A stretch of DNA of 64,000 nucleotides from Bacteroidota bacterium (GTDB lineage Bacteria; Bacteroidota; Bacteroidia; Cytophagales; Cyclobacteriaceae): positions 1 to 64,000 of the forward strand of contig JAJRQT010000098.1 of assembly GCA_024280115.1 (NCBI GenBank), in the 5' to 3' direction. Both the position numbers and the translations under genes were made by a program. Shown in pieces: positions 25,641 to 35,851 of this stretch (positions are counted from its first letter, which is position 1; each line of letters opens with the position of its first letter). The notes below the pieces were generated by a model that saw only the letters and a program-made list of their open reading frames with translations, made no database searches and was not told the origin of the DNA.

Positions 25641-28253
25641 TTATATCTCCACCTCATCCAGATTTATAAATTCAATTTTATGATCATCACTCAGCGTAAT
25701 GCCAACGATTGAATCTGCAGAAATTTTTCCTTCAAGAATTTTTTTCGACAATTCGTTGAGGATATATTTTTGTAATACCCTTTTCAGTGGCCTCGCGCCA
25801 AGTTGTGGGTCAAATCCTATCTCGCCAAGAAAATCTAGTGCTTTATCGTCTGCTTCGAGCCTGATATTATTTTCAGCCAATCTTTCTTTTATGATATTAA
25901 ACTGAATTTCAACAACCTTCCTGATATCTTTTTGAGACAATGGTTGAAACATAATAATTTCATCCACCCTGTTTAAAAACTCCGGTCGCACAGCTTTTTT
26001 CAGCAAGTCCATGACCTGGTTTTTTGTACGTTCGATAATTTCATCTTTATTTCCATCATTAAAGTGAGCAAAGTTATCCTGTATCAGATGAGACCCCATA
26101 TTTGTTGTCATGATGATGATGGAATTTTTGAAATTTGCCACACGACCTTTATTATCCGTCAGTCTTCCATCATCGAGCACCTGTAATAAAATGTTAAAAA
26201 CATCCGGGTGTGCCTTTTCAATTTCATCCAACAGGATCACAGAATAAGGCTTTCTTCTCACAGCCTCAGTGAGCTGGCCGCCTTCATCGTAACCAATATA
26301 TCCCGGAGGTGCACCAATAAGCCTGCTGACCGAATGACGCTCCTGGAATTCAGACATATCGATGCGAACCATATTATTCTCATCATCGAATAGGAATTCT
26401 GCCAAACTTTTTGCCAGTTCGGTTTTCCCGACACCGGTTGTTCCGAAAAATATAAATGACCCAATTGGTCTTTTGGGGTCCTGGAGCCCTGCTCTACTGC
26501 GACGTACTGCATCAGAAACAGCTTCTATTGCCTCTTCCTGGCCTGCTACACGGTTACCCAGCTCTGCTTCCAGGTGCATTAGTTTTTCTTTTTCTGTCTG
26601 AATCATTTTTGAAACAGGAATGCTTGTCCATTTAGCTACTACCTCAGCTATATCTTCACTATCTACTTCCTCCTTGAGTAAGGTATCTTCATTTTGCATG
26701 TCCTTAATCTGGTTTTGAAGCATATCCAATTTCTGCTGACTCTCAACAATTAATCCATACCTGATTTCAGCTACCCTTCCAAAATCACCGGCCCGCTCTG
26801 CTTTTTCTGCTTCCAGTTTCAGCTTTTCAATATTTTCTTTCTCTTTCTGAATACTCTGTATGAAGTTTTTCTCATTTTCCCATTGAGCTTTCAGCTCATT
26901 TCTTTTGTCCGAAAGTTCAGCTATGGCTTTAGAAAGTATCTTTTCTTTCTCTTTGTCTTTTTCCCTGCGTATAGCCTCGCGTTCAATTTCCAATTGCATA
27001 ATCTTTCGCTGCAATTCATCTAGCTCTTCCGGCAATGAATCGATTTCAATTCTAAGTTTTGCGGCTGCCTCATCTATCAGGTCAATGGCTTTGTCCGGTA
27101 AATATCTATCAGAAATGTACCTGCTTGATAGCTCTACTGCGGCTATTACAGCATCATCTTTGATCCTTACTCCATGATGTAATTCATATTTTTCCTTAAT
27201 TCCTCTTAAAATAGAAATGGCGTCTGGTACATTTGGCTCATCTACCATGACACCCTGGAATCTACGCTCAAGGGCTTTATCTTTCTCAATATATTTCTGG
27301 TATTCCTGCAATGTTGTTGCCCCAATAGCGTGTAACTCACCTCGGGAAAGTGCGGGTTTTAGTAGATTTGCTGCATCCATAGCACTCTCACCTCCACCAC
27401 CGGCTCCGACAAGTGTATGAATCTCATCGATGAAAAGTATAATCTCTCCATCAGAATCTGTGACTTCCTTGATTACTGCTTTTAATCTTTCTTCAAACTC
27501 TCCTTTGTATTTCGCGCCTGCGATGAGCAATCCCATGTCAAGGGAAATAATTGTTTTTGATTTTAAGTTTTCAGGAACATCGCCATCGACAATACGCTGG
27601 GCCATTCCTTCAACAATCGCGGTTTTTCCAACACCAGGCTCACCGAGAAGCATTGGATTATTTTTAGTTCTCCTGGATAATATCTGAAGAACCCTTCTGA
27701 TTTCCTCATCCCTGCCAATAACCGGATCAATTTTTCCTTCCAGGGCCATTTTATTCAGATTTTTCGAATATCTGTCCAGCGACCTGTATTTCGATTCTGC
27801 ATTCTGGTCTTTTACTGTGTCCCCTCCTCTCAGCTCTTTAATGATCGTAATCAGATCTTTTTTATTAAATCCAAGACTTTTTAGCAAGCCGGCTGTCTTG
27901 TCTGAGCCATCAATTAATGCGAGCACCAAATGCTCAACGGCCACAAATTCATCACCAAACTCCTTGAGGAACCCCATGGCTTTTTGCAGAACGCTATTTG
28001 TGGCATTGGACAAATAGGGCTGTTGTCCAGAGCTTTTCGGATAAGTATTTATAATCTCATCCAGTTTTTCATCTAGCTGCAACCTGTTGACAGCAAGTTT
28101 TTTGAGTATGAATGCAACAACATTTTCATCTGATAAAAGCAGGGCCTTCATCAGATGGGCTGTCTCAATTGACAATTGCTGATTCCCATTGGCTATTTCG
28201 ATTGCCTTTTGAATAGCCTCCTGACTTTTTACAGTATAATTATTAAAGTTCAT
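25641..28253 (-). CDS. clpB: ATP-dependent disaggregase ClpB
   Basis: 870 residues, full length for the Hsp100 chaperone that rescues aggregated proteins with DnaK. The N-terminal Clp_N repeats cover 1-145. AAA+ module 1 has Walker [10 protein letters not shown] (about residue 205) and Walker [12 protein letters not shown]. The coiled-coil M domain spans about 400-530 ([22 protein letters not shown] onwards). AAA+ module 2 has [24 protein letters not shown], and sensor-2 [12 protein letters not shown] near the end. All key residues look intact. Monocistronic, ATG at 28253. It probably belongs to the heat-shock response, but no specific element was recognised upstream. Confidence 0.97.
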   Translation of the reverse strand: MNFNNYTVKSQEAIQKAIEIANGNQQLSIETAHLMKALLLSDENVVAFILKKLAVNRLQLDEKLDEIINTYPKSSGQQPYLSNATNSVLQKAMGFLKEFGDEFVAVEHLVLALIDGSDKTAGLLKSLGFNKKDLITIIKELRGGDTVKDQNAESKYRSLDRYSKNLNKMALEGKIDPVIGRDEEIRRVLQILSRRTKNNPMLLGEPGVGKTAIVEGMAQRIVDGDVPENLKSKTIISLDMGLLIAGAKYKGEFEERLKAVIKEVTDSDGEIILFIDEIHTLVGAGGGGESAMDAANLLKPALSRGELHAIGATTLQEYQKYIEKDKALERRFQGVMVDEPNVPDAISILRGIKEKYELHHGVRIKDDAVIAAVELSSRYISDRYLPDKAIDLIDEAAAKLRIEIDSLPEELDELQRKIMQLEIEREAIRREKDKEKEKILSKAIAELSDKRNELKAQWENEKNFIQSIQKEKENIEKLKLEAEKAERAGDFGRVAEIRYGLIVESQQKLDMLQNQIKDMQNEDTLLKEEVDSEDIAEVVAKWTSIPVSKMIQTEKEKLMHLEAELGNRVAGQEEAIEAVSDAVRRSRAGLQDPKRPIGSFIFFGTTGVGKTELAKSLAEFLFDDENNMVRIDMSEFQERHSVSRLIGAPPGYIGYDEGGQLTEAVRRKPYSVILLDEIEKAHPDVFNILLQVLDDGRLTDNKGRVANFKNSIIIMTTNMGSHLIQDNFAHFNDGNKDEIIERTKNQVMDLLKKAVRPEFLNRVDEIIMFQPLSQKDIRKVVEIQFNIIKERLAENNIRLEADDKALDFLGEIGFDPQLGARPLKRVLQKYILNELSKKILEGKISADSIVGITLSDDHKIEFINLDEVEI

Positions 28254-28724
28254 CTCATTACATTTTTAATTTCCACAAAGACCCATCAATTATTTAGCCA
28301 CAATAAAACTATGTTATAATCCGGCAATAATGACATATTAATTCACGGTAAAATGCCGTATTGCGTCATTTTGACACATTCCGATATAGATATATGTGAG
28401 AATTATTGTTGGAGAAAAAGGTTTTTTTTATGAAAGAAAAGGAAATTAAAAAAGACTAAAATTAAAATGCTTTCGAGGGTGAATAAGCTTTTTTACACAT
28501 GATTGAATAGTAATAATAGTATAATATCAGAGCATTCCCTGCACTGGGTACCGGGCTCTGAACCGGGAAACTAAATCAATTTGAATTTGAACTACTTGAC
28601 CGCATGAGTTAATGATCATGTGCCGTATTCTCTCCAAACATGGCTTGAAGATTTTTTCTGTGACTGAGAAATTAGAGCTTTTCAGCTTTTTCATAGCTCC
28701 AATCTATTTATACAAACCGTGTTT
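28254..28724. other. 471-bp gap before clpB; no gene seen
   Basis: Between the end of the glycogen synthase gene and the clpB start, both minus strand. It should contain the clpB promoter. Short inverted patches such as GGTACCGGGCTCTGAACCGGG (near 28550) occur, but no clear terminator, RNA gene or open frame. Confidence 0.5.
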
Positions 28725-30572
28725 TTAAACTCCTCGTTGGATAGAGAGCAAATAAGCCTTATCGTAATATTTTGTCAAAATATCCCAGTCGAAGCTCACA
28801 GAAGCGGCTTCAGATTTATTCCTCATTTCTACCCGCTCTCTTCTGCTTTGCTTAACGAATTTAAACAACTCATCTGCTAATTGCTGGGCTGATTCATCGA
28901 AAGTGCTTTTTACCTTATCGATAATAATTATTCCCTTTTCTTCCGGGTTACTGATGTTATGCTCTACAAAATCTCCAAACCCCGACAGATTACTCGTTAC
29001 GGCAGGGACACCGCGAGCTATACTTTCCAAAGGCGTATAACCCCATGGCTCATAATAACTTGGGAAAACTCCAAGGTTACACCCTCTTGTGAATTGGTCG
29101 TATTCTATTCCCCAAAGTGGGTTTGCAGGAACTATGAAATCCGGGTGATAGACAATTTTTACTTTGTCATATGGATTATTCACAAGGTTCGCGCTTCTCA
29201 AAAACATTAGTATCGGATCGTCAGTATCGTTTACCAGGTTATGAGTCACTACTGGAGGCAAACGATCAGATTTCCAGGATTGCAATGTTCTTCTGAATCT
29301 CAACCTCCAATAATCATCCACAAAATCACTTAACTGCGGCAATTTATTATCTGGAATACTTGCAGCCTTTTTAAATAATTGTGCCCCCACCCTCCTTTCG
29401 ATATTCTGGCATGTTTGCCTCAACTCTTCCATTACCGCCCTGCTTTGCAATACCTCGGGATTCATAGAATGATATGGCTGTTTTGTGATAAAAAACATCA
29501 CGACAGTCATATCAATATTTTCTTTTTGCATCATATAGTTGAGGCGCGCCAATGCTTCAAGGGAAAGGCCAAAGCCTTTATTTCTAAATTCAAATCTGCC
29601 TGACGTGAAAAAATACAAGGTTTTATCAAGGTCAAATGTATAGCTACTGAAAAAATGAGCCATGACGAATTGGTGGATTTTTTCTTTATATTTTTCATGC
29701 AAATTCTGAAATTCATGCAGCACATGAAACCGCTCTATATTTATCCCGTTTGGAGTTACGATATCAGGTTCTCTACCCAGAAGATACTGACATTCAATGG
29801 CTGTCACTTCACTTACTGTGGTAAATACATGTGATCCGTGAGCGGCGGCTCTCTCAATCTTAACCTGGGATTCTATATTGAAATTTTTTGATTCTTGCAA
29901 CCAATCAAAAAATGGAAGATGGTTGTAAAATTCCGGATCATTCATGGCCAGGTATCTTCCCAAAATAGTTGCATGAGTTGTAAATGTTATGGAAACAGGG
30001 AGATTTGCCTTTCTAATTTCAGGAATCGGTGTGGCAGCCATCCATTCATGGAAATGGGCTATATAATTTTGGCTTTTGGTCTTTTTCCCACATACAGTCT
30101 CAACAAATATATTTGTCAAAAATCCAAATGCTATCACCTGATCGACCAGGTCATCATCCGGTGTCTCAATGTGATGATGTTCCCATAATTGATATTTTAT
30201 ATCACCCAATCTATCAAATACGCTGAACGGATTTAATAATACAATCTTTGGTCTTCCCGTAACAAGCCATTTACCGTAATGCACATCAAATCCCATTTCG
30301 CGCATCTTTGCAGCAGCCCTGGAAAAAGGCCCTTCTATTTCTTTTATTTCTTCAAATTCGGTGGTGACATTTGGATTTACATACGGACCTACAAGACAAT
30401 AATTTCCGGCAAATTTCTCAACCATTGTAGGTACCTTACTTCGCAAGACTGTATATATCCCCCCTACCTGGTTGCAGGCTTCCCATGCTATTTCGGAAAG
30501 TAAGGTGTTTTCGATAATTTTTTTGGTTAATCTTCCTTTTATTGCTGTTTTATTTTTCTTCATCTGTACCAT
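28725..30572 (-). CDS. GT3-family glycogen synthase (eukaryotic-type)
   Basis: 615 residues, colinear with the animal/fungal-type (GT3) glycogen synthase that many Bacteroidota use in place of bacterial GlgA. N-terminal GT-B domain: SEIAWEACNQVGGIYTVLRSK (about 27-47), with the Gly-Gly loop binding the nucleotide sugar; HFHEWMAATPIPEIRK; FTTHATILGRYLA. C-terminal domain: SYYEPWGYTPLESIARG, the E-x7-E catalytic region (about 518-534). It builds alpha-1,4-glucan in the cytoplasm. The start is ATG 30572; ATG at codon 4 is also possible. No branching or debranching enzyme gene is adjacent. Divergent from the AsmA-like gene. Confidence 0.92.
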   Translation of the reverse strand: MVQMKKNKTAIKGRLTKKIIENTLLSEIAWEACNQVGGIYTVLRSKVPTMVEKFAGNYCLVGPYVNPNVTTEFEEIKEIEGPFSRAAAKMREMGFDVHYGKWLVTGRPKIVLLNPFSVFDRLGDIKYQLWEHHHIETPDDDLVDQVIAFGFLTNIFVETVCGKKTKSQNYIAHFHEWMAATPIPEIRKANLPVSITFTTHATILGRYLAMNDPEFYNHLPFFDWLQESKNFNIESQVKIERAAAHGSHVFTTVSEVTAIECQYLLGREPDIVTPNGINIERFHVLHEFQNLHEKYKEKIHQFVMAHFFSSYTFDLDKTLYFFTSGRFEFRNKGFGLSLEALARLNYMMQKENIDMTVVMFFITKQPYHSMNPEVLQSRAVMEELRQTCQNIERRVGAQLFKKAASIPDNKLPQLSDFVDDYWRLRFRRTLQSWKSDRLPPVVTHNLVNDTDDPILMFLRSANLVNNPYDKVKIVYHPDFIVPANPLWGIEYDQFTRGCNLGVFPSYYEPWGYTPLESIARGVPAVTSNLSGFGDFVEHNISNPEEKGIIIIDKVKSTFDESAQQLADELFKFVKQSRRERVEMRNKSEAASVSFDWDILTKYYDKAYLLSIQRGV

Positions 30573-30958
30573 AGCATTAAAAAATAAATATGAATTCTAA
30601 TTGGTTAAAAAGCCAACATTCTGGCCTCTAACCAAATATAATATTTACAATTGATTTCAAAAATTAATATCCAAAGTAACTGCCTTATTTACTTTTTTAA
30701 TACTCCGGCATTCTGTTATTCTTTCAATAATAAGTTAGAAGGCAGTGATAAAAAGGGGCGTTAAATCAATTATATATCATTAAAACCAATGATCGGTAAC
30801 GGTTCTATTGAACAACTTCAATCCGTTAATTTTTCTCATCCTCTCCATATTTTAGCGCAATCTTCAGCGAAATATCACACAAAAAGGAATTATTAAATAG
30901 GGCACCAAAAAGGGTCTCTAATAATTTTAAATTTGTCAAACAATATACCTCAATAATC
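30573..30958. other. 386-bp divergent promoter region; no gene seen
   Basis: AT-rich region between the divergent glycogen synthase and AsmA-like genes, so it must carry both promoters. No operator, RNA gene or stable hairpin stood out. Confidence 0.5.
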
Positions 30959-33900
30959 ATGAAGAAAATCATTATTGCTTTAGCTTCAATTGTTACATTG
31001 TTACTTCTCACAGCAATCATCCTCCCTTATGTTTTTAAGGATGATATACAACAGCAAATCAGATCGACACTCAGTGAATCACTTGATGCCCGGGTTTATT
31101 TTGAACCATCAAATTTTGGTCTCACACTTTTTAAAAGTTTCCCAAACATAACAGCATCTATTGAAGATTTTGGGATAACCGGGAAGGATCATTTTGAGGG
31201 AGATACACTCATAAGTATTGGGGACTTTAATATTACCATTGACCTTTTTAGTCTTTTCGGAGATCAAAACAGTGTTAAATCCATAAATCTTGTGAAACCA
31301 AAATTCAACATAATAGTACTAAAAGATGGTAGTGCAAATTATGAAATAATAAAGGAATCTGATTCAAGTGGAAATACTGAAGAGCCAGCCTCAGATTTTA
31401 ATCTATCCATAGAAAGTTGGAATATTACTGATGGAAGCATAAGCTATAAAGATAATTCAGCGAACACATCGATGGTTTTGATGGGGTTAAACCACAATGG
31501 CAAGGGTAATATTTCATCGGATATTTATGATCTAATAACCGTCACTACCATTAAAAAAACCATGATTTCCTACGATGGTATTAATTACTTGTCGGGACAG
31601 GAACTATTTGCAGATCTGACATTAAATATAAATGTGCCAGAAAATAAATTTACATTTAAAGACAATGAAATCAAGGTAAATGACTTTCCCTTATCCTTCA
31701 ATGGTTATTTCTCGCTGCCTGCGGAAAACATAGAAATGGATATTTCATTTACCTCTGAAAACAGCAGTATTAAAAGCCTTTATTCGTTGATCCTCGGCAC
31801 GTATACAGAGGATTATGAAGATATTAAGGCAGTGGGAGAAATGTCCTTTTCCGGGTACGTTAAGGGCATTTATAATGAAAAATCAATCCCTGCCTTTAAT
31901 ATAAAGCTAAAGGTATCGGACGGAATGATTACATATCCAGATCTGCCAACACCGATCAGTAGTATCGATATCGACATGCTTGTAGATTGCAAAGATGGAA
32001 TAATTGAAAACACGCTCATTGATATAAAAAAAATGCATATGGATATGGGCGGCAATCCGATGGACGGTTCATTGATTATACGAAACCTGAAGGATTATAG
32101 CATGAAAGCTGACTTCACTGCAAGAATAAAATTAGCTGAACTAAGTTCGATGTTTCCGATGGACGGCCTAGACATGAAGGGTTTGTTAGAAATGAACCTG
32201 AAAGCTGATGGAATTTATGATTCAATTCATAATGTGATACCATCGATCCTCGCAAACATCTCATTGGAAAACGGGTATATAAAATCTCCGGAATTTCCCA
32301 AGGCGGTGGAAAATATGTCTTTCAGGTCCGTTATCGAATGCGCTTCAGGCAACATGGAAGATGTAATTATAGAATTGAAAGATTTTACAATGGCCATGGA
32401 AGAAGAAGAGTTAACCGCAAATCTCATATTGAAAAATATGGTTGATTATCAATGGGATTTAGATGCGAAAGGGGGAATTGATCTGGAGGTAATTTCAGAA
32501 GTTTACCCAGTTGAAGGAATAAAATTTAGTGGGAACCTTATAGCAGATTTTGAAACGCAGGGAAGATATTCTGATGTTGAAGCAGGGCGTTACGATCGTT
32601 TTCCAACCAGGGGAACATTAGAATTGACAGATTTTGATTTCGTCAGTGATGATATCTCCCAAAAAGTGAAAATCTTAAATTCCAAAATCACTATGGATCC
32701 GCGCCAGCTCCATGTCGAATCATTTACAGGGTCAATCGGCAGAAGTGATCTGAAATTAAATGGTTTTATAACCAATTACATCGACTATATTTTTAAAGAA
32801 AAAGAATTACTAAGGGGAAAAATGAATCTAACCTCCGATGTACTCGATGTAAATGAATGGATGACTGATGAGTCTTCATCAGAAGAAAACGCAACTGCCG
32901 AAGACGAAACAGAAATGGAAGTGATTATCATCCCAGCTAATATTGATTTTGAATTTAATTCATCCATTAAAAACATTTATTACGATAATCTCAATCTTCA
33001 AAATGCCCAGGGATTACTTACTCTCAGAGATGGCATATTAGATATGAGCAATTTATCCTTTAACCTGTTGGGTGGTTCAATCGTTATGAATGGAAAGTAT
33101 GACACCCGTCAACCTGAAAATCCGGTGTTTGATTATAATCTTAAAATAAAATCCTTATCCATTCCTCAAGCCTTTACTAGTTTTGAAACAATTCAGACTT
33201 TTGCCCCAATGGCCAGGCATATGAGCGGTGATTTTTCTACTAATTTTAATATAACCGGCAGTTTAAAAAACGACCTTTCACCAGTCTATGAAAGCCTTAA
33301 TGGAAAAGGACTCATTCAGATTGGCAATGCTTCACTAAAGGATTCAAAGCTCGTCACCGGGATTTCCAAATTTGTGAAAACTGATGACAATTCAAATCAA
33401 TTGACAATAAAGGACGTGATTATGAAAGCAAGCCTGGAAAAAGGGAGGGCATATGTTGCTCCTTTTGATGTGAAATTGGCCGGACAAACAGCAAATATTT
33501 CAGGCAGCATCGGCGCTGATGGTTCGCTCGACTATTTTGTAATTACTGAAGTGGAGGCGGGCGCAGTGGGACAACAGGTTAATAAATTGCTTGCCGGATT
33601 GAAAGGTGATGATGCTTCAAAGGTAAATTCAAAAATAAAGCTTAATTTTAACGTTGGTGGTACTTATGAAAATCCAAAGATTGTTTTGGCAGGAACTACC
33701 AGTGCTGATGGAACAACTAATACAGTAAAAGAGCAGGTGAAACTGGAAGTTCAAGAAGAAGTTGAGGAAGTAAAAAAAGAAGCTGAAGAAATAATTGAAA
33801 ATGAAACTCAAAAACTGATGAAGAAGGGAGAAGAACAGCTTCAGCAACATGTGGACACGTTGAAAAAGAAGATCAGTGAAAACTTAAAAGATAATGCAGG

Positions 33901-33985
33901 TGAACTACTTGGTGAGGAATTGGATAGCACTGCAAATGAATTGAAAAAATCACTTCAGAATTTATTTAGAAAAAAAGAAAAATAA
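30959..33985 (+). CDS. Large AsmA-family membrane-anchored protein
   Basis: 1008 residues with an N-terminal membrane anchor (3-28) and a long periplasmic beta-rich body. N-terminal AsmA-like domain (about 28-250), repeated strand-turn units (LDMKGLLEMNLKADG, IKFSGNLIADFETQG), and the AsmA C-terminal-like region (about 680-905: GGSIVMNGKYDTR, MARHMSGDFSTNFNITGSL). The last 100 residues form a charged coiled coil (EVEEVKKEAEEIIENE and following). AsmA-like proteins belong with the bridge-like lipid-transfer proteins linking inner and outer membranes, so a role in phospholipid or outer-membrane homeostasis is likely. The ROK gene follows 8 bp downstream, suggesting co-transcription. Confidence 0.85.
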   Translation: MKKIIIALASIVTLLLLTAIILPYVFKDDIQQQIRSTLSESLDARVYFEPSNFGLTLFKSFPNITASIEDFGITGKDHFEGDTLISIGDFNITIDLFSLFGDQNSVKSINLVKPKFNIIVLKDGSANYEIIKESDSSGNTEEPASDFNLSIESWNITDGSISYKDNSANTSMVLMGLNHNGKGNISSDIYDLITVTTIKKTMISYDGINYLSGQELFADLTLNINVPENKFTFKDNEIKVNDFPLSFNGYFSLPAENIEMDISFTSENSSIKSLYSLILGTYTEDYEDIKAVGEMSFSGYVKGIYNEKSIPAFNIKLKVSDGMITYPDLPTPISSIDIDMLVDCKDGIIENTLIDIKKMHMDMGGNPMDGSLIIRNLKDYSMKADFTARIKLAELSSMFPMDGLDMKGLLEMNLKADGIYDSIHNVIPSILANISLENGYIKSPEFPKAVENMSFRSVIECASGNMEDVIIELKDFTMAMEEEELTANLILKNMVDYQWDLDAKGGIDLEVISEVYPVEGIKFSGNLIADFETQGRYSDVEAGRYDRFPTRGTLELTDFDFVSDDISQKVKILNSKITMDPRQLHVESFTGSIGRSDLKLNGFITNYIDYIFKEKELLRGKMNLTSDVLDVNEWMTDESSSEENATAEDETEMEVIIIPANIDFEFNSSIKNIYYDNLNLQNAQGLLTLRDGILDMSNLSFNLLGGSIVMNGKYDTRQPENPVFDYNLKIKSLSIPQAFTSFETIQTFAPMARHMSGDFSTNFNITGSLKNDLSPVYESLNGKGLIQIGNASLKDSKLVTGISKFVKTDDNSNQLTIKDVIMKASLEKGRAYVAPFDVKLAGQTANISGSIGADGSLDYFVITEVEAGAVGQQVNKLLAGLKGDDASKVNSKIKLNFNVGGTYENPKIVLAGTTSADGTTNTVKEQVKLEVQEEVEEVKKEAEEIIENETQKLMKKGEEQLQQHVDTLKKKISENLKDNAGELLGEELDSTANELKKSLQNLFRKKEK

Positions 33986-33993
33986 TTAAACCT

Positions 33994-34899
33994 ATGCTTT
34001 GGGGAATAGACCTTGGAGGCACCAAAATAGAAGGTGTCATTTTAAAATCAGTTGAAAATCCGGAAGTTCTCATCAGAAAACGAGTACCTACCGAACAGCA
34101 ATACGGATACAAACATATATTGAATCAGATCGACAAACTAATAGGACTGATGTCTGAGGAAACAGGTGCCACCCCAGAAATAATTGGCATCGGGACACCG
34201 GGAACACTGGATCCGAATACTCAGAGATTAAAAAACTCCAATACGACGGCCTTTAATGGAAAACCTTTTAAAGATGACCTTGAAGAAATATTAAAAATAC
34301 CAATTGTTATGGCCAATGACGCCAATTGTTTTGCTCTTGCTGAGACTAAAATGGGCGCGGTGAAATCTCATAATATCGATGCGGAGGTTGTCTTTGGTAT
34401 CATCATGGGGACAGGTGTTGGCGGTGGAGTGGTTGTGAACGGAAAAATTGTGAATGGAAGGCATGGCATTGGCGGTGAATGGGGGCACAACTATTTGGAT
34501 GATTCCGGGGGAGCGTGCTACTGCGGAAAAATCGGCTGTGTAGAAACTGTAATTTCAGGGCCATTTACCCAAAAGTATTATAAATCCATCAGTGGCCAGG
34601 AGAAACACTTAAAGGAAATCGTTGAATTTCACAGAGCTGGAACAGATCAAAGTGCAACCTCAACCATCAATCGGCTCACACATTTTTTTGGCAAGGCGAT
34701 CTCTGTAGTTATCGACATACTGGATCCGGATGTAATAGTAATCGGAGGCGGTGTTGGAAATATAGACGAACTCTATACTGATGGAGTACAATCTGCCAAG
34801 GAATTCGTATTTAACAATGGTCTGGAAACAATTTTCCTAAAACCAGAGTTGGGCGATAGCGCTGGAGTTTTTGGGGCTGCCATGTTGGTTGCTGATTAA
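33994..34899 (+). CDS. ROK-family sugar kinase
   Basis: 301 residues, a normal ROK kinase without the DNA-binding domain of repressor-type members. Phosphate-binding motif GIDLGGTKIEGV (4-15), catalytic Asp in VMANDANCFALAE (about 104-116), the glycine-rich GTGVGGGVVVNGK, and the zinc-binding CYCGKIGCVE (about 176-185). C-terminal adenosine motif DVIVIGGGVGN. It should phosphorylate glucose, fructose, or N-acetyl sugars with ATP; the sequence does not decide which. It follows the AsmA-like gene by 8 bp in the same direction. A long non-coding stretch begins after it. Confidence 0.9.
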   Translation: MLWGIDLGGTKIEGVILKSVENPEVLIRKRVPTEQQYGYKHILNQIDKLIGLMSEETGATPEIIGIGTPGTLDPNTQRLKNSNTTAFNGKPFKDDLEEILKIPIVMANDANCFALAETKMGAVKSHNIDAEVVFGIIMGTGVGGGVVVNGKIVNGRHGIGGEWGHNYLDDSGGACYCGKIGCVETVISGPFTQKYYKSISGQEKHLKEIVEFHRAGTDQSATSTINRLTHFFGKAISVVIDILDPDVIVIGGGVGNIDELYTDGVQSAKEFVFNNGLETIFLKPELGDSAGVFGAAMLVAD

Positions 34900-35851
34900 G
34901 ACCCTTTGAAGTCAGGCACCAATCTTTCGAGGATTTCCCCATATTCCCGAAATGCCCACTATTGAGCATTTGAATTAAGAATCTTTGATTCATCATAAAG
35001 TTATAGAGCTTATTCACGTAAAATAGGATTAGTCAGATATAAAATCTTCAATACTTCAGAGTAGTATTGCAAAATTGCAACAATTGTCCATATTGATTGG
35101 TTTTCCATTAATAAATACATTTGAGCTAATAATTTGTATTATTTTGCAAATGTGTACACGAATCAAATTATTTTTTTTAACAATTTTGATAAATATTAAA
35201 AGCCTCTTATACCGAAAACGGTGAAATAAAAGGCGTTTTAGGTATTCTATTCGCACATCAGCGATAAATATTTATCTTCAATCCGCCCTCATATTAACAT
35301 ATTTAATATAAAACTATGTAGGTGTCATTTTGCACCTTTAATCATTTCTTTCTATTGTTATAGTAAAATAATATGAAAGTATTGCACATGTAATAACATT
35401 AGACTATACGCACTTTATTAATATGCAATTTGCTCAGAAATAGTACTTTGTAAATAAAAATATACTTTAAAACAAGATCACTTTTCATCTTATCAATAAT
35501 AAATAGCACTTTATTGGCTTTCCTGAGATACTAACTAGGTGCAATAAAAGTTAATTTTTACCCCAAATACACCCTTTTATATTTATATAATTTTATGCTT
35601 ACATTTTTTAAATGAACAACCAAAAGATTTCAATCTTTGCATAGTAGAATTCAAAAAGATAAGATTTATTAGGTGTTCGCAGGTGTTGTTGTATGTGGAA
35701 TGTAAATTCCTACTCCCCCTAAATAAATAAAAATCTTAAACATTACTTTGAGAGGATAATCCGGGATTAAATCCAATCGCTGGGGATAAATAAGTAAATC
35801 CATTTTTGAATTAATAAAAAAAATTGAACCGTTTAACAAAATTTTATTTTT
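34900..35851. other. 952-bp AT-rich gap at the edge of the polysaccharide region
   Basis: No convincing gene on either strand; short minus-strand frames (35056-35256 for example) have random-looking content. Small stems occur at ACCGAAAACGGT (near 35210) and AGGTG/CACCT (35320-35337), neither followed by a good T run. It probably contains the promoter of the beta-helix gene and marks the boundary of the AT-rich segment. Confidence 0.5.

Noticed and set aside
35056-35256. 66-codon minus-strand frame in the 952-bp gap
   Set aside because: Lys/Ile-rich as expected from AT-rich noncoding DNA, no start context, no domain.
35319-35337. AGGTG...CACCT stem as a terminator for the ROK gene
   Set aside because: Only five base pairs, no clean T run, and more than 400 bp from the gene end.
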